64,000 bases of DNA from Atherinomorus stipes (taxonomy: Eukaryota > Chordata > Actinopteri > Atheriniformes > Atherinidae). The DNA is taken from NCBI GenBank assembly GCA_023101725.1, contig JALJCO010003968.1, positions 558,001-622,000 on the forward strand. Direction: 5' to 3'. The position numbers and the translations under genes were made by a program. Each line of letters starts with the position of its first letter. Position 1 is the first letter of the stretch. This document shows, in pieces, positions 24,750 through 48,200 of the stretch. The notes beneath the pieces were generated by a model, which was not told the DNA's origin, did no database searches, and was given only the letters and a program-made list of their open reading frames with translations.

Positions 24750-25644
24750 AATCATTGGTGACCGTCTGATGCTGGAACAACGTTTACTTTACCCAAATAA
24801 GATACCTCAGTGTCAGTTAGTCCACGTGCCACGGGTTATGCAACATACCTCACATTAATGTCTGTCTGCAATGTGCATGATATGAGTTTGAGACTAAAGG
24901 TTAACTGAATTGAGGCCAGGTACGGAGTTGTAATGACAACAATACAACGCCGCCATCTGCTGGACAAATCTGGTACTCCAAACTGGGAAAAACTAATGTG
25001 AAAAGATCACAGTTGGATTTGTCTGATAGATGCTCCGGTTAGTGATCAAGCATAACAACTCAAATACATGAAACAAGTTACTATTATGTAGTCCTCCCTC
25101 TCGTATTGAAACAGACTTTTTTTTGGAGAACCTGAATTTGCAATTTCTCTAAAATGTTTTAACATAAAGGCATGAAGGCTTTCCACTTGAATTGGCAGCA
25201 GTCACTCACAAGAGTGGTGGTTTTCTGCAAAATACTGTGACATCTAGTGCTTATTTGCAGTAGGAAAACACAGGTATTTTGTTTTTTGGGGGGGGTTGCT
25301 GTAGATTGGCTTTCCCCACTAGATCATCAACAGATTAAGATCTGAGATGCTTTCAAAGAACTCTTAGATGGTCTACTGAACTAGGAGGACCGATTAATTT
25401 AGCCAGTCATTAAGCTGTAAGGTAAGCTCATTTTCATGAGATGAGTGTGCCTCTATGAGGAGAGCCCATCTCCCCTGTAAGAAGCAGATTCCTAATTAGC
25501 CATACATAGGATCAGATAATTTAATCTGCGATGTTCCAGGTAACCCCCTTTAAATCTGCTGAACTGCACCCTCAGTACTTTACAAAATCTCCAAAGTACT
25601 GAACATCCGACATGTCATGTCATGCTTATATATATTTCTGGTAG

Positions 25645-25713
<69 letters not shown>

Positions 25714-27149
25714 TAATGGTGTTATCAGTATGTATACTGATAAAAAATAATAATTAAGGGTACACTTGGAGTTACATTGTGTTTACTGTAAGTGCTCCCT
25801 TTATTTCATTTCATTTTCTTGAGCAATATATGTTTATGTACATTCAGATCTTAAGTTATAATTAAAAACATGTCAGATTTCCACTGATAAACACTGAGAT
25901 ACAAGGGTTTTTTGTTGTGCTCCCCGTAAATGCTTATTAATCATAACAGTCTTGATGGTGGAGGTTTTTCATTACATTAGGTTGAGCTCATCCACCAGAT
26001 TTAGATGGATACCTGTTGAGTTATAGTTCTGGATTATGGATGTGAATTTCATGGCTGTGGACTAAATGAAAATTTGTTTTAGTACCAATCGAAACTTCAA
26101 AATCTTAATTTACAAGTATAAGAAAATGTCAAAATTATAGTCTTTTGACTTTTTTTATACTTGTGGTTTACTGTAACTGGTTTGGGTTGTGTCATCAGAT
26201 TACAGAATTGAGATTGCAACTTCATAATGTGACACACACTCAAAAAAAAAAAAAAACCCCAAAACAAAGAATCTTCAGTAGTTCAATTTGATCAGGTACT
26301 GCTGCCTGTGCAACAGTACCTCAATGTGTTTCACATGTCATAGTGCAAGTTTTATTTATAGTGATGTCTATTCATTGTATTTGTAATTCTCTTAATTGCA
26401 ACAGTAATTACAACACTACTTTTTGTGCTGTTGTCTTATAAAATTTTACTCGGACTGAAATACAATATGAACATTTTGAGTCGGCCTTTTAATTGCATGA
26501 CCTTTAGATAGCCATTAAGCATCTTAGGACTCAATGGCAATTTGTGCTATAACATATTTGACAGGCCTACTACTAAAGCTGAATATATTTCATTTTCACT
26601 AAAAATGTCTCGATTTTACAATGATGTAAGTATAGTTATAATTCATTTGTGTATTCATTTTGCCATGGATTACAAACATACATAGGTACATACATGCATA
26701 CAACCTACCCTGCCTGTATACTGTTGTACCCTGCAATGCAATATAGTCCAGTACAGTAGGCTATGATTTGTTTGAACAAATTGCAAGAAAACGCAAAAAG
26801 CTGGATTATAAACATTCACTATGAACATATCTCTAATATTCTATCAGTATCGATAATATATTCGCAATAGTCCTGTTGTATGACAGTTAAAAGTGACATT
26901 ATGTTGGAAACTTCCCTAATTACAGTCACACGTGACCACTTTGACAGAAAGGAGGGTTGCACGCGGACACACTTTATCCTTCCGCCAGAAATACGAAATG
27001 ACTAAATTGCAACGATTTATAGATTTAAAACTATTCCAAATGTAAGTATATAGTCATCTTATTCTAAAAGAGATTGTTTAAAAAATGACATAATATATTG
27101 AGTTAGCCAACTCTAATTATTAATCGGGACTATACCGTGAAGGCGGCAG

Positions 27150-27150
<1 letters not shown>
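24750..27150. other. papss2-pten spacer, no gene seen
   Basis: AT-rich spacer of 2.4 kb with a long AT microsatellite (25646-25716) and an A run near 26242. In human this interval carries ATAD1 on the opposite strand. I read both strands and see no exon of an AAA ATPase here (no Walker A GxxGxGKT or conserved DExx block). Confidence 0.6.
25646..25716. repeat. (AT)n microsatellite
   Basis: About 60 nt of pure AT repeat ending in ACACATATATAA, in the papss2-pten spacer. Confidence 0.95.
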
Positions 27151-36576
<9,426 letters not shown>

Positions 36577-37378
36577 ACTCTTTTTAAGCAGGAAAAGAAG
36601 AAATTATACACCAGAAAAAAGGAGAAAACTTGAATATAAACTCAAAAGAAGAACCTTTGTCCCTTCCCTCCCCCAGACGGCAATAGAATATCATCATGTC
36701 AAATGCCAATTTTAGGGAAAAAAAAAAAAGATAAATATCCTGACCAATATATTGTTTTGTTTTTATTATTTTTCTTTTTTTTTTTTTCTTTGGCACGGCC
36801 ATGTACCATATAAGAGGTATTGACACTGTTGCCCCAATGGGAAAAGGTGCTGTAGCTATAAAAATGTGTTTATATATATATACATACATATATGTATATA
36901 CATATATACATGCATATATAAGCAAACTTTTTTGTGTCAAAGACAATGGAAAGAGTACCACAATCAGGAGACGGGAGTTGAAGTGTGGGAGAAGTTAGAA
37001 TGAAATACTAGGACTATGCTGCTCCTTCTCCTGTCTAAACCAAGGCCAGTGCTGCAGTCACTTTGTTTCACTCCCTCTCTTCTCCTCCTCCTTCCCCCCT
37101 TCTCTTATCTTTTGCTCTCCCCTCCCTCCATCCTATCTTCCTTCCTATATTCCTTTACTGTGAATGCTTCTTGTGCTCTTTGCAGGCTGTCTCATGTGAC
37201 TTTTGGCCTTTTGTGCAGTGCAAACTGCATGCGGGCAGTGGGTTGGGGGTGGGCGGGGTTATGAAGAGGCTGTGATGATGTCTAAAGCATTGCCATTCCT
37301 GTTCCCACTGTGTATATGTTAAATTATGCAGAACAAGGCATCCCATGTAATTGTTAATGTTTTTTTTTATCCTAAGAT

Positions 37379-37384
37379 AATAAA
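37379..37384 (+). terminator. Candidate pten poly(A) signal (AATAAA), proximal
   Basis: AATAAA about 800 nt after the stop codon, in an A/T-rich context. Confidence 0.5.
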
Positions 37385-37489
37385 AATATAATACACAAAA
37401 CAGCAGGGAGACAAGTGTTTGCAATAATGTCAACACTACATTTAAAGGACAGTGGTGATGTGCATGTATTGGAATTGGCGTCCATCCCT

Positions 37490-37495
37490 AATAAA
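37490..37495 (+). terminator. Candidate pten poly(A) signal (AATAAA), distal
   Basis: AATAAA followed within 30 nt by TGTATGCAATGTTGT, a G/T-rich downstream element. It is the better of the two candidates by context. Confidence 0.5.
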
Positions 37496-37509
37496 TGTAT
37501 GCAATGTTG

Positions 37510-40500
37510 TCATTTCTTAAAGAAACAAGCTCTGAGATGTGTGTTCTGCGTGGAGTTCCCCAGTGCTTTGAGTCATGCTCAGAAAATTGCATCAGAGGTT
37601 TTATGTAATAACTCCCTTCGCTGTTCTGCTAATGAAAATCACGGAGAATGAAATTGAATGCGGTTTCCATCAGGTGACCAGAGGCCGGTGCAGTCTTTAA
37701 CTTTTCACAATTGCTGTCAACTGGAGTCATTTCATGCGACAGCATGCAGACACTGTAATCTAGATTTTAGCACGTTTGAGGAGTGTGGGCTGAGTCGGGG
37801 AGCAAAAAAAGTGCACAAGTCCTGTGCTCAGTGAGAGAAATGCTGTAAAGCAGGTTGTCACTGCAGCTGCTGGAACTCTGTTAACAGTAACTTCCTGCTT
37901 TTAAAGGTCAGGGCTGCAAATAGTAGGTGTGACCTGAGGTAGGGAAGTGATGGAAGGATTGTTATTAAAAGTTCAACTGAGGGCGTAGAGCCCACTTCAA
38001 ACAAACACTGACTAGCTAAACTTCGTAGTTTCATGTCTTGTGGTTGTGGTTGTCAGAAAGAAAAGGCATCAAAACATTTAATAACTTTTTTGGAGAGCCA
38101 CTGGAACCTTTTCGATAAACATTTAAGAAGTAATTGAAGTTCAAACTTGCTTTAACTCATTGTTTTAAATATTTCTGCTACCAGTGTTTTTGAAACTCTG
38201 ATCTCTGAGCCTTGATTTGAAACAAAAAATGTAGGATTCAGAAGTAGCCATTACCTCATACCAAACCATTTTTGCATGTGCAGTTCTCTCTAAATCAGGA
38301 GAGGAAGGAATGGCTTCAAACCCAGGAGGGAGGAGTGTTAGGCCTTGGGTAGACGAGCCCGCTCTGCTTGCAAGCTTCTGCGACTCCCGAAATGAAAGAG
38401 TAACAGGATTAACAACCATGTCGCTGTGATAGGAAAGCAGAGAGTGGCAAGACCCTGGCGAAAGCATGGCCCAAAGTCTCCTGATAATAAAATAAAGTAT
38501 GAATTAAACATATATTTTTTTAAAAGTTCCACCCCCAGAGGCTGGCAGTCATATAATCCCCTTCTGCTCTATTAAGACTCAGTCCCCGGCTCTTTCTTGT
38601 TGATAGAGACATCAAAGCCAACCAGCGCAGCGTCAAATGAGACAGGCAGCAGTCGCAGAGGCCCAGCTGTAATTGGCTGAACTGAGGAGGAGGGCGAGAC
38701 TCTACTAGATTAATAATGAATGTGCTGTGCTGGGTATAGAGAGACCAGAGAAAGATGCCTCAGCTCTCCACAGGCAGACGTGACTGAAGAGAAGAGGCCT
38801 GACTTCAGTAGAGCTGGAGTTTCAGGGTCTATTTTGTCCTTGTTGCATACACAAACTCCACAGCAGTGAGAGCGGTGCAGGAGACATTAACTTGAATTGA
38901 TGTATAGCTTCTTTATGTTCCAGAGCTTTGGCCCTTTTCAAAGTTGATTTCTCCGCATTGCAACCCGGTGATGAAAGCTGGAGTGGCAGGTTATGCAGAG
39001 AAATGTTTGAACATGAATTTTCCTTCCCAGCTTTGTGGGTGATGCAGTGTTATGCAAAGATACAATGCACTATTTTAAGGTGTGGCATGGAAACGTCCAT
39101 AACCAGATGATCAAAAATGACATCAAAGCCAATTTCCTTCATGAAGATGGGGCAAATTTAGACATTAAACTTTTCATACCCTATTTGAAGTCAATTTTTT
39201 TATTCAATATTCATTTGTGATCTAATAAAGTTGGAAATCACACCAACATGAGTTGATCAAGATTAGAAACTGAAGGCCTTTTCAGGAGTTACAGATTTCC
39301 TCAGTAGATCTAATATTGCAAGTTTAAGTAAGTCAAATGTTGCCATGAGAATTTTCAGTCGATCAATATCCAGCTGCCTTTTAATGAAGTTGCTCCACCC
39401 AAATTTATTTGTATAAACTGTGAAAGCATGTTGATCATTTCCATAACCATTTTGACCTGTCCCAGCAGGAAAAAAATGTTTTCAGATGAAATGTTCTTCT
39501 CACAGAGGAGCTACATCAACAAGCTCATAATACTGTATGTTTAAGACAACAATGCTGGTTATGGTGGATGAAACTGGCTGGATATTGTTACTGATCATGC
39601 GGAAATCACTGATGTTAACTCTGCTCTTGTGTGTATGACTTGGTGCTACTATTTTGAACTTGTGATGCTTCTACTGCAAATGTGTTTTCTATACATCATA
39701 GAAATTTCAGAATGCTAATGTTGGGATAACACCTAGCCCAGGGTGACAGGGTGACATCTTTGTCACTTTAAAGCAGTAGTCATAATTAAACCAGCCCACA
39801 GTCTCATTCACACTGAGTGAGCTGGTAAACCAGCTCTGCCAGTGCAGTAGTGCAGATCTAAGCTTGAGCAGCTTCGGATGAGGGTGTTCTGAACTTTCAC
39901 TGTGGTCACAACCACTGGTTCTCTATTGTAATACATAGCATGGTCTAATACAGCTCAAACACTCTGTGGGTTAGAGGAAATTTTATTGCAAGCACTCTGC
40001 TCATCAGTGTGAAACACTTGACATTATTGGCATTTTCTCTGTGCCCTTTAAAATTAACCCACCATGTCTGTCTATCTTTAATAAGTTGGTATTGTGTTCC
40101 TTCTTGTGTAGTCCTTTGTGGTCTATCAACAAAGTACTATATAAAAGAGAGCTAAATAACCAAATACATAGATTTAAGTACGGTATTATGACTAAATGAG
40201 GGGCTGGGGGAGTGTGTGGGGGGTCAGTCTGGCCTACAAAGAGAAGATAAGCCGAAGCTGGTAACCCCATTTCTCTTCCATCTGTTGGTAGCAGTTGTGG
40301 AGCATGGCTGCACTCACCAGGACCTGGCAACCCATCCCCCAAGCCCTCTTTCTCTGGCTGACTGCACAGCTGTGTTGCGTTTGGATTAGGCCAAGAATAA
40401 AACAGGAAGTAGAAATTAAACAAAAGCTTAAACACACACGCAGAAACACACACATACTCTCACACAGGCACTGTAAGTTACCAAAGACTCAGCAGCAGCG

Positions 40501-40905
40501 ACAGCCTGTGGAAAAAGTGCTCACACCCACACGTGTGGACCAGTGCACTCGCAAATGCACACAGTATATACTACCGCAGGAACAAAGTTAGACTCTGCCT
40601 CCAACAGACTAACACGAGCCCAGGCTGGACCACAGGCATATCATTTCTCTGTGCCCACACTCGTGCTCACACATATGGTCTTTTTACATGCAGTTTCTCT
40701 CCTCTTCATGGTGGTCTGCTGCGGCCGCCAATGAGGGAGCACTCAAGCAATCAGTCTTGCCAGCGTAACAAAGATAATGTGGAAGTATTTTGCTTGCGAC
40801 CAAAGTTGATCGGATTACTTATTCATTTGCTCTCATTATCATGCATGTTGGTCCACTATTCTTCTTTTAAAATTTTTTTTTTATTAAATCCAAATTTAGT
40901 CTTCT
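37510..40905. other. pten-fas spacer, left part; no gene seen
   Basis: This 3.4-kb stretch has only short unrecognised open frames. The frame at 40004-40453 (minus) is compositionally biased and unlike any family I know. CA-rich patches occur near 40432-40458. No repeat with clear ends is visible. Confidence 0.5.
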
Positions 40906-40906
40906 C

Positions 40907-42295
40907 CAACCCCAATTCCAAAAAAATGGCTTCTGTGTAAAATGTAAAGTGTGATCATTTCTGAAAGTCAATGTATGTAATAGAACATACAAAACAAAAT
41001 GTAAAAACTGACACATTTTACTATTTTGTGAATATTAGCCCATCTTTAGTTTGATGACAGCACAACTTTATAAAAGAAAAAAAAGTTAGGGCTAAGAAAT
41101 AAAAGGCTACAAATGTAAGCAGTATGAAACAGAAACAGCTAGAGGGAAAATGTACTAGGTTATCTGGCAACCAGTCGGTAAGATGTTGGGTATGAAAAGA
41201 GCACCTGTGAGAGGCAGAGTTTCCCTACTAACAGTAAGCAAAAGTTCAGCAATCTGTAAGGAGGTGTGTCTACAAAATGGGGAGGAATAAATTTAGTATA
41301 ATTTTCTTCAATGTGAAGTTGCAAAGACTGTTCCATAATACACACTGCATGACTTAACCTAACCCATAAGAGACGAGGCCGAAAATCAATAATGGATGCC
41401 TGAGATCTGCAGGTCCCTCAGGTGGTACAGCTGCAATTCTGTCTTGGAAATTTCGTGCATGGGCTCAGGAACAATTCCAGAAATCAGTTTCTTTTCACCA
41501 AGCCATCCACAAATGTGAGTTAAAGCTCTGTTATGCAAGGAAGAATATGTGAACGTGATGCAGAAATTTTGCATGTTCTCTGAGCCAAAGTTGATTTAAA
41601 ATGGACTGGGGAAAAGTGGAAAGCCATTCTGAGGTAAGATGTATTGAAAATGTAAAAATCCTGTCGGTGATCATGGATGCTCTGGACAAAAGAGAAAAAG
41701 GACCCTTCAACTTGCTAGTGACAGTTCAAAAGCCTGCATCTTTGATGATGTGGGGGTGCATTAGTGCCTTGGAACGGGCAACTTGCACATCTGGAAAGGC
41801 ACCATCTATTTTGAAAGAAACAGGTTTTTACAACAAAATTTTCCATCTGCATCTATGACAAAAACATGGCTTCATCAGTGCTGGACTGGCCCGCCCACAG
41901 TCTCAACTCTTCATCACAAGAAAACATTTGGAATATCACCAAATGTAAAATACAACAAAGACCAGGACCACGGAGCAGCTACAATCCTATTCCAGACAAG
42001 AAAAGGACATCATTCCGCTCCCATAGGTCCAGCAACTGGTCTCCTCAGTTCCCATTTGTTTGCAAACTGGTTGCACACTGCTAAACATGGCCCTGTCCCT
42101 ACTTTTTGGAGATGTGTTGATGCCATCAAACTAAAGATGAGCTTATATTTTTTTTCATGAAATATTCACCTAGTTCATTAAACATCTGCTGTGCTTTAGT
42201 ATGTTGTCAGTAAAATGGATTTTTTTCAGATTTGCTGTGAGCTTTTATTTACATGTTGCACATCATCTTTTAACATTTTTGGGAATGGGGTTGTA
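40907..42295 (+). mobile_element. Tc1/mariner-family transposon, decayed but near full length
   Basis: The left end CAACCCCAATTCCAAAAAA and right end GGGAATGGGGTTGTA form terminal inverted repeats with TA at the right edge. Inside, in + orientation, are a promoter-like GGGTATGAAAAGAGCACC block (about 41188), a GACGAGGCCGAAAATCAATA block (41373), a GCATGGGCTCAGGAACAATTCCAG block (41458), a TTTAAAATGGACTGGGGAAAAGTGG block (41595), and a MMWGCISALxxxNLHIWKGT-type stretch split between frames at about 41741-41800. The distal PSPIENIWxI-type region near 41920 follows. Frameshifts and stops are frequent, so it is inactive. The order matches one common teleost Tc1/mariner element about 1.4 kb long. 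Confidence 0.88.
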
Positions 42296-45200
42296 CCTTT
42301 AAGATGGACTGTCATGCAGATTTTTTTGAGGGAGATGAAAGTATAAAAATGTATATAACATTTTGTATTAATCATTTTAGGCAAGAATCTTCATTGCTCG
42401 TTGGTGTAAAATTACCACCCATAAAAAGTACAAATCTAAGAGAAAAACTCATATTTGAACTATTTCTTATGTGCTCATTACAGCAAATCCTCTGCATAGT
42501 TTCTCTTTTTGTGTGAATGTGCTGAAATAGCTTGGCAATAGCACACAGGAACTATGGTGAATGAGGAAGTGGAATTGGGAAGAAGAAGAGAGCGGTGTAA
42601 GAAAGCACAGAGTTGTGCATCTGTATGCAGCAGCATGGAGTTCGTGTTGCTGGCAACAGCATGCAGTTGATGGAAATCCATGAAAGTGCTTCTCGTCATG
42701 AGTTGGATGAACTGTTAACGAATGTACGGTAAATGTTATCAGATCTTGGTTTTACTGTCAAGACTTGAGTCACCTACTGAGTCACGCTTGCTCTGTTTTC
42801 GTATAGGATGGAGTGGTTTTGTTGACATGGATGTGCCAGCATGTTTTGTCAGTCTCTGTGTGTTTATTCACGTCTTCATGAATACGAGAAGCACATGGAA
42901 ACACTTATTGTATTAGTGTCACAACTGATCCTTCCCCTTCCTCAACACACACACACGCGCATAGACACACTTGCACAAGTACAAAACCCTTGTGTGTAAT
43001 CAGTGAAGAAGAGCATGTATGCGTCTGTCCACTATACTGAATAAAGTCAAACATGCACGGTCAGAGGGGAAAAAAAGAAGCATGGAAGTATATTAGCTTT
43101 TCTATAAGGTGTAACAGCCAGCGCAGCAAACATTCACACACATTTCTTCAACAGGAACTTGCATTGTGCTTAGCTCAGGAACCCAGCAGTGACAAGCACT
43201 CCTGTGACAAGTGCTGCAGGGCTTTTATGTATCCTGAGTAAAGTTGTGAGCACATGAAAATCTAGGTTCATATGCCAGAATCTGTGCATTTAACAGACTT
43301 TACTTTGACAGCCTCTGTTCTCTACCTGACTTTTTACCCTGAAATCTTAGAGCTGGCATAATCCTTCCCTCGAGCCTCCTCCTCTCCATTCCCTTCCCTC
43401 TCTCCATCTAGAGTCACCAGGAGGGTAATATGAGGCATATGGCTGCTGATGACAGTCCCTAATCCTCATGCTGATAACTGATAGTTACCCGTGTGCTCCT
43501 CATCCTCATCTCATCCTCATATACCAAGAACAAGGGAGGGAGATGCAAGTGTGTCTGCTGATACTCTTTGCTCAGCCTCGATGTCTCTCCCCCGGTGGGA
43601 GTAATTATCTGAAATGAGCGATGTGAGAACGGCTGATGGACAAGACAGATACTGTATTAGGGTTTGTGCAGCAAAGTGAAAGTTGTTTCAGACTTTCAGA
43701 GTTCCAGAGAAGTGGAAGTTGCTTTGAGGTCGCCAAAAAGGATGAAATTTGTTGGTAACAATCTAATAGGGTATATCTTGAGAGTAGATTGAGTTCGCAT
43801 TTATTTCATTCATAGACTCATTCATTAACACTCAAGTGATCATGATTTTGATTAGAGTTCAGCGTTTATGTTGTTTTTTTTTTTTTTTTAGCTGCAAGTG
43901 TTGAATAAGCATAAAGAGAGCGAAAAAAAACCCCATTTGCTTAGAAAAATAGGATATCAGAATCGATTGATTGAGTCATAATTGATGGTCTGAAAACTGT
44001 TATGTTAATAAATGCAACAAAACTATGGAAATACACCAAATTCCAACAGAATCATCAAAATCATTGCTCATCTCATATAACATGCACTTCTCTGAAGCCT
44101 TACAGCATATGAATGAACAGTTTCTAAAGGGAGTCTTTGAAACTTTACCTAATTAAACTTTGGGTTTTTTCTACTTGGCTTTGGTCTTTAGACCCACCGC
44201 CCCTCTCCTCCTCCTTTAGGGTCAGGAGAGTAAATGATGACGTATTTGAAGCTTGTGGCTGTAGCAGATACCAACAATCCTTAGATCTGTTTGGAGCAAC
44301 TGAGAAACTGGGATATTCCACAGATTCTATTTTGTCAAAGTTAAACAACTCCATACCCTGGTCCAAAATTTCAGAGTTTGAGGAAAGGAGTTTTGGTTGT
44401 TGAGTTTGTAGTCTGCAACACTATTTCTAAAGCTAAGAGAAAAGGTGGCAACTTCTGTGAGGGACTGTGTTCTTGAAGTGCCTCTCCAATATAATCCTAT
44501 TCATAAAATTGTTGGGGTTTTTTTTGAGGGGGGGGGGGATAATTCATTTGATGAAATCTTTGATTAAAAACCTACGTTGAGCGTTTCTTTTGAGCTTTCA
44601 GCTACATCTGAACAAAACTGATTCAGACAATTTACATCAATCAATCAATAATCAATGTCAGATCTGAGGGTACGCGCTGATAAGTTTATTATGTAGATTT
44701 ATTTTGTTTATTTTATTTGTTTGTATTTATGTTCAAATAAATTTAATTTGTAATGTAAAACTGGTGTGTTTATGTTGTTTGGTAATGGTAGCTACTGTTT
44801 ACCAAATACCTTTTTTGTGCGTGGTACTTTGTTTGTTTGAAATATTTTCTGAAATTTATTATTTTTCTTTAATTGTCCAAAATATAAATTGTCTGAAATA
44901 AATTCCTTTCATCATCTTCATCATCAAGATGCAGTTAGAAGTTGGCAGGAGGACCTTAGATTGAAATAATATGGCAAAACTTACAGTTTCAACATAATAA
45001 AAAAAACGTTCCTCAAGAATCATCACAGCAAAATCAAGCAGTAATGACAGTAATAGCACAATATCCATCAAAAGTTGTTTTTTTTTTTTTAACTTAGCTG
45101 CCATCAGACACCAAAGCAATTAAGACTGTAGCAGCAAACACCCCTGAGTCTACTGAAGGGGGCAATTTAGATTTTATTGCTTATGAGTTCCACTTTTCAT

Positions 45201-48200
45201 TTGACAGAAAAGGGATATGTCAAGGCTTTTTTCAAAAGTCTTAAATTAGAGTGTGAAGGGATGTTCGCACTCACGACGCGGCCTTCAGTTTATCCTAATA
45301 CAAGGTAAAAAAAAAAAAAAAGATGAACTGCAGAATTTCTCCATTTTCTTTGCTTAGTTTATATACAAGTATACACATATCAGGAGCAGCAGAGTGTTTT
45401 TCTGAAGGACACACTTGAAAGAGTAGCTCCATACAACCACTTTTTAAACAACAGTTTGTGCCATGGGGATTTTTTTTTCAAGGGTCTAAGTAATTGCTTC
45501 AGACGTCCAGTTGCTTGCAGGCTCAAGTATCTGGAAAATTTTTCAAATCAGTTTGCTGATACCTTGCTGCTCTACTGTCTGTGGAGCAGGACTGAGCTGC
45601 AGTGCAGACAACAGTAACGAAAAGGTGAAAAGGTGGACGCGTATTTCAGCTGCAGTCACACAAATCAGCAATTTAGCACACTCCCACAGGGTTGTGTTAA
45701 GATCATCTGACATTATTTTGTGAGTGTAACTGCTGTCAGAAAGTTGACTCTCTTATTCACTGCTTTCTTTTCGTCTCCACATTTGTTCTCTAGCCCTCTA
45801 ATGGTGTGCAATTACTCCTCCATTCAGCGAAACAGGAATGAATGAGTCTAAATGTTGTGCTTACAACAAGAAGCAGCTTCTCCCATGGTACAGCTTAAAA
45901 TTAGCAGTTCTGCTGAGCTATAGTTGACACCATAAGATGATTTGGATGGAAAGGAAAGGAATAAAACAAAACTTAAGAAAAACAAAAACATGTTTTCGTG
46001 GGACCTGTTGTGGAAGTGAAGAGATCAGAGGAATGATCAGAGGAAGGAAACTGCAGTCAGGATTCAACTTATTCTAAGAAATGGCTTGAATATGAAGATA
46101 TGACCAGTTAACACCTCTAATGTTAACTTTTTATTATTGATAAAAACAAAGCAAAAAAGTGTAAAAATGACTAGAAACTGATATTTCTGTAAGTTTCCTA
46201 ATGAATGAACAGCTTCATCTTCCTCTATGCAAAATAAAGCTAACAAGCAAATATTTCCAAGGATAAAATGGCAGCCACACACATCGCAGCTTGAGATAGT
46301 TTTTCCTGATAATTCACAAGTTTCACGCAGCGTCTGAGAGTTTTTTTTTTCCCAGAACATCTTCTCCAGTGACGACCATCTTGTGTAAACCAAAAGATTC
46401 CTTTTTCTAATCTGTTTTACAGCATGTTATGCATTTATTTAAACTGGCTGACATACCTGTAAACTACTCATCTGCAAATGTTTATGAGTACAGCTATTTT
46501 CACCATACTGGACGATGCCTCTGGAGAAGCAGTGGAAATTTCTCATATGTGTATGTGCATACTTGTACAAACAAGTGACATACTTTCTGGAAGGCCTGGA
46601 TGTCAGTCATGGGGAGTGGGTAAGCGTGGTCCATCCTCTCATTTAAAGCCTGCCAGTCAGCAAGCTACTCAACCAGCCCTGAAACCAGCCAGCCAGAGCT
46701 TTTTAAAGGGCCTGTGATTTGACAGAATCCCGTGGGGGGAGACGGGGGATTAGGATTAGCAGCTGTTTCCCCTCAAACAGTGGAGAAGATACGCTATAGC
46801 TGCACCACGCTGATGGCAAATTAATAGATGAATAGAACATGCATGCGTTGTCTCAGATAATATGCTAAAGCTCCCCGTTTCTTAAATAGCGAAGAAGGTG
46901 TCCTCTTCTTGAACCCGGCCCTGTGGATCTGCTGTCACACACATATACTGAGTAGCAGGGAGGCAGGCGAAGGCATATTGTGGCCGTGAGAAAGGTTCAA
47001 AACATCACTTTAATCTGGGAGCACAAAGCCAGCTACAGATTATGCTCCTGCCTCTCAAGCGATTCTGCAGCAGATCCGGTTTAGATGACCCCCTCTAACA
47101 CCCACAGAGACAGGGGCTTTTAACCCCAAACAAACATTGATAGCAGCCATCAAATGAGAACACACAGCAAGCACACACATATTATCCACATGGATGTTGG
47201 CTGTAATCACACAGCATCCACACACACACACATAGCACATGTTCACAGCCACACACAATAACAGTCGACACACATTGGCTTATGTCAGTTCCACTTGCAC
47301 CCAAATCAGGTTATTAAGCAAGACAGGGAAGGCCCAAACTGTTGCGTAGCTAACAGGTTTGGGAGGTAAAAATGACTCCCTCTGTCACATACAACCGAAA
47401 GTGATGATGACACTGCTACAATGAAGAAGAGCCACGGCGAAATAAAAAGCACATGAACTTTACAGGGGTTGAGGCACAATTAGCTAGCACACACAGATTT
47501 TGGTTTGGTTGCTTTAAACTAAAGCACCAGCCACACATTTACCTCCCTGCGAGTTAATGACTAGTCTTCTAAATCGCTTATAAAAACAGCAGGAGGCCAC
47601 ATTGTAGGCTCGAAGAACACAGTTTTACCCCAGTCTGGCATGCCCTGCACACACAAAGTATTTCACCTCATAAGACCAAAGTGCTCTGTATTATTTGCAA
47701 TTTTCTTTTCTTTTCTTTTCACAAAAACGTCTCAATTCCTTTTTTTGATGTGAAAGATGTAAAAAATAAAACTGTATTGACATTGAATTATGATTCAATC
47801 TTCGGTAAAGAGAGTCAATGCATCAAAGAGAAAACTGGAGAGAGGGAGAAAGTGAGATACTGGGGAAAAGTGGAGGAAAGTTGACGATGCTTTGCCACAA
47901 TACACATGAGACCTGAGGGATGAGTCAGAGGAGATGACCGTGTCATAAGAAAATTATTAAAGCAAGGGGAAAATGCATGATAACAGAACACAAGCAGCAT
48001 TCTGTTTGAATGGTTTTCAACCCAGAGAAGAAAATTACTGCATCTTAGTTAGTGTCTTCAGCTTGGGACACATGGAAAAGTTATTCTCTGGCATGACAAG
48101 GCTTTTTTCTTTTTCAATTTTTTTTTCCCCTCAATACGTCAATGAACCTCAAACTAATTGGTACCACCCCTCTTTCTATTTAAGTCATTTGTGTCTTTAT

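Larger units (their letters stand above)
36577..37500 (+). other. pten 3' UTR
   Basis: The sequence after the TGA includes T runs, an AT/TACA simple-sequence patch (36867-36920), a pyrimidine-rich block (37060-37155) and two AATAAA hexamers (37379-37384 and 37490-37495). The 3' end is probably between 37.4 and 37.52 kb. Confidence 0.55.

Noticed and set aside
40004..40453. 149-codon minus-strand open frame between pten and fas
   Set aside because: Biased composition, no domain, no splice signals fitting a gene; likely chance.
41601..42160. Overlapping open frames that could be taken for a host gene
   Set aside because: They are frameshifted parts of the Tc1/mariner transposase relic at 40907-42295.
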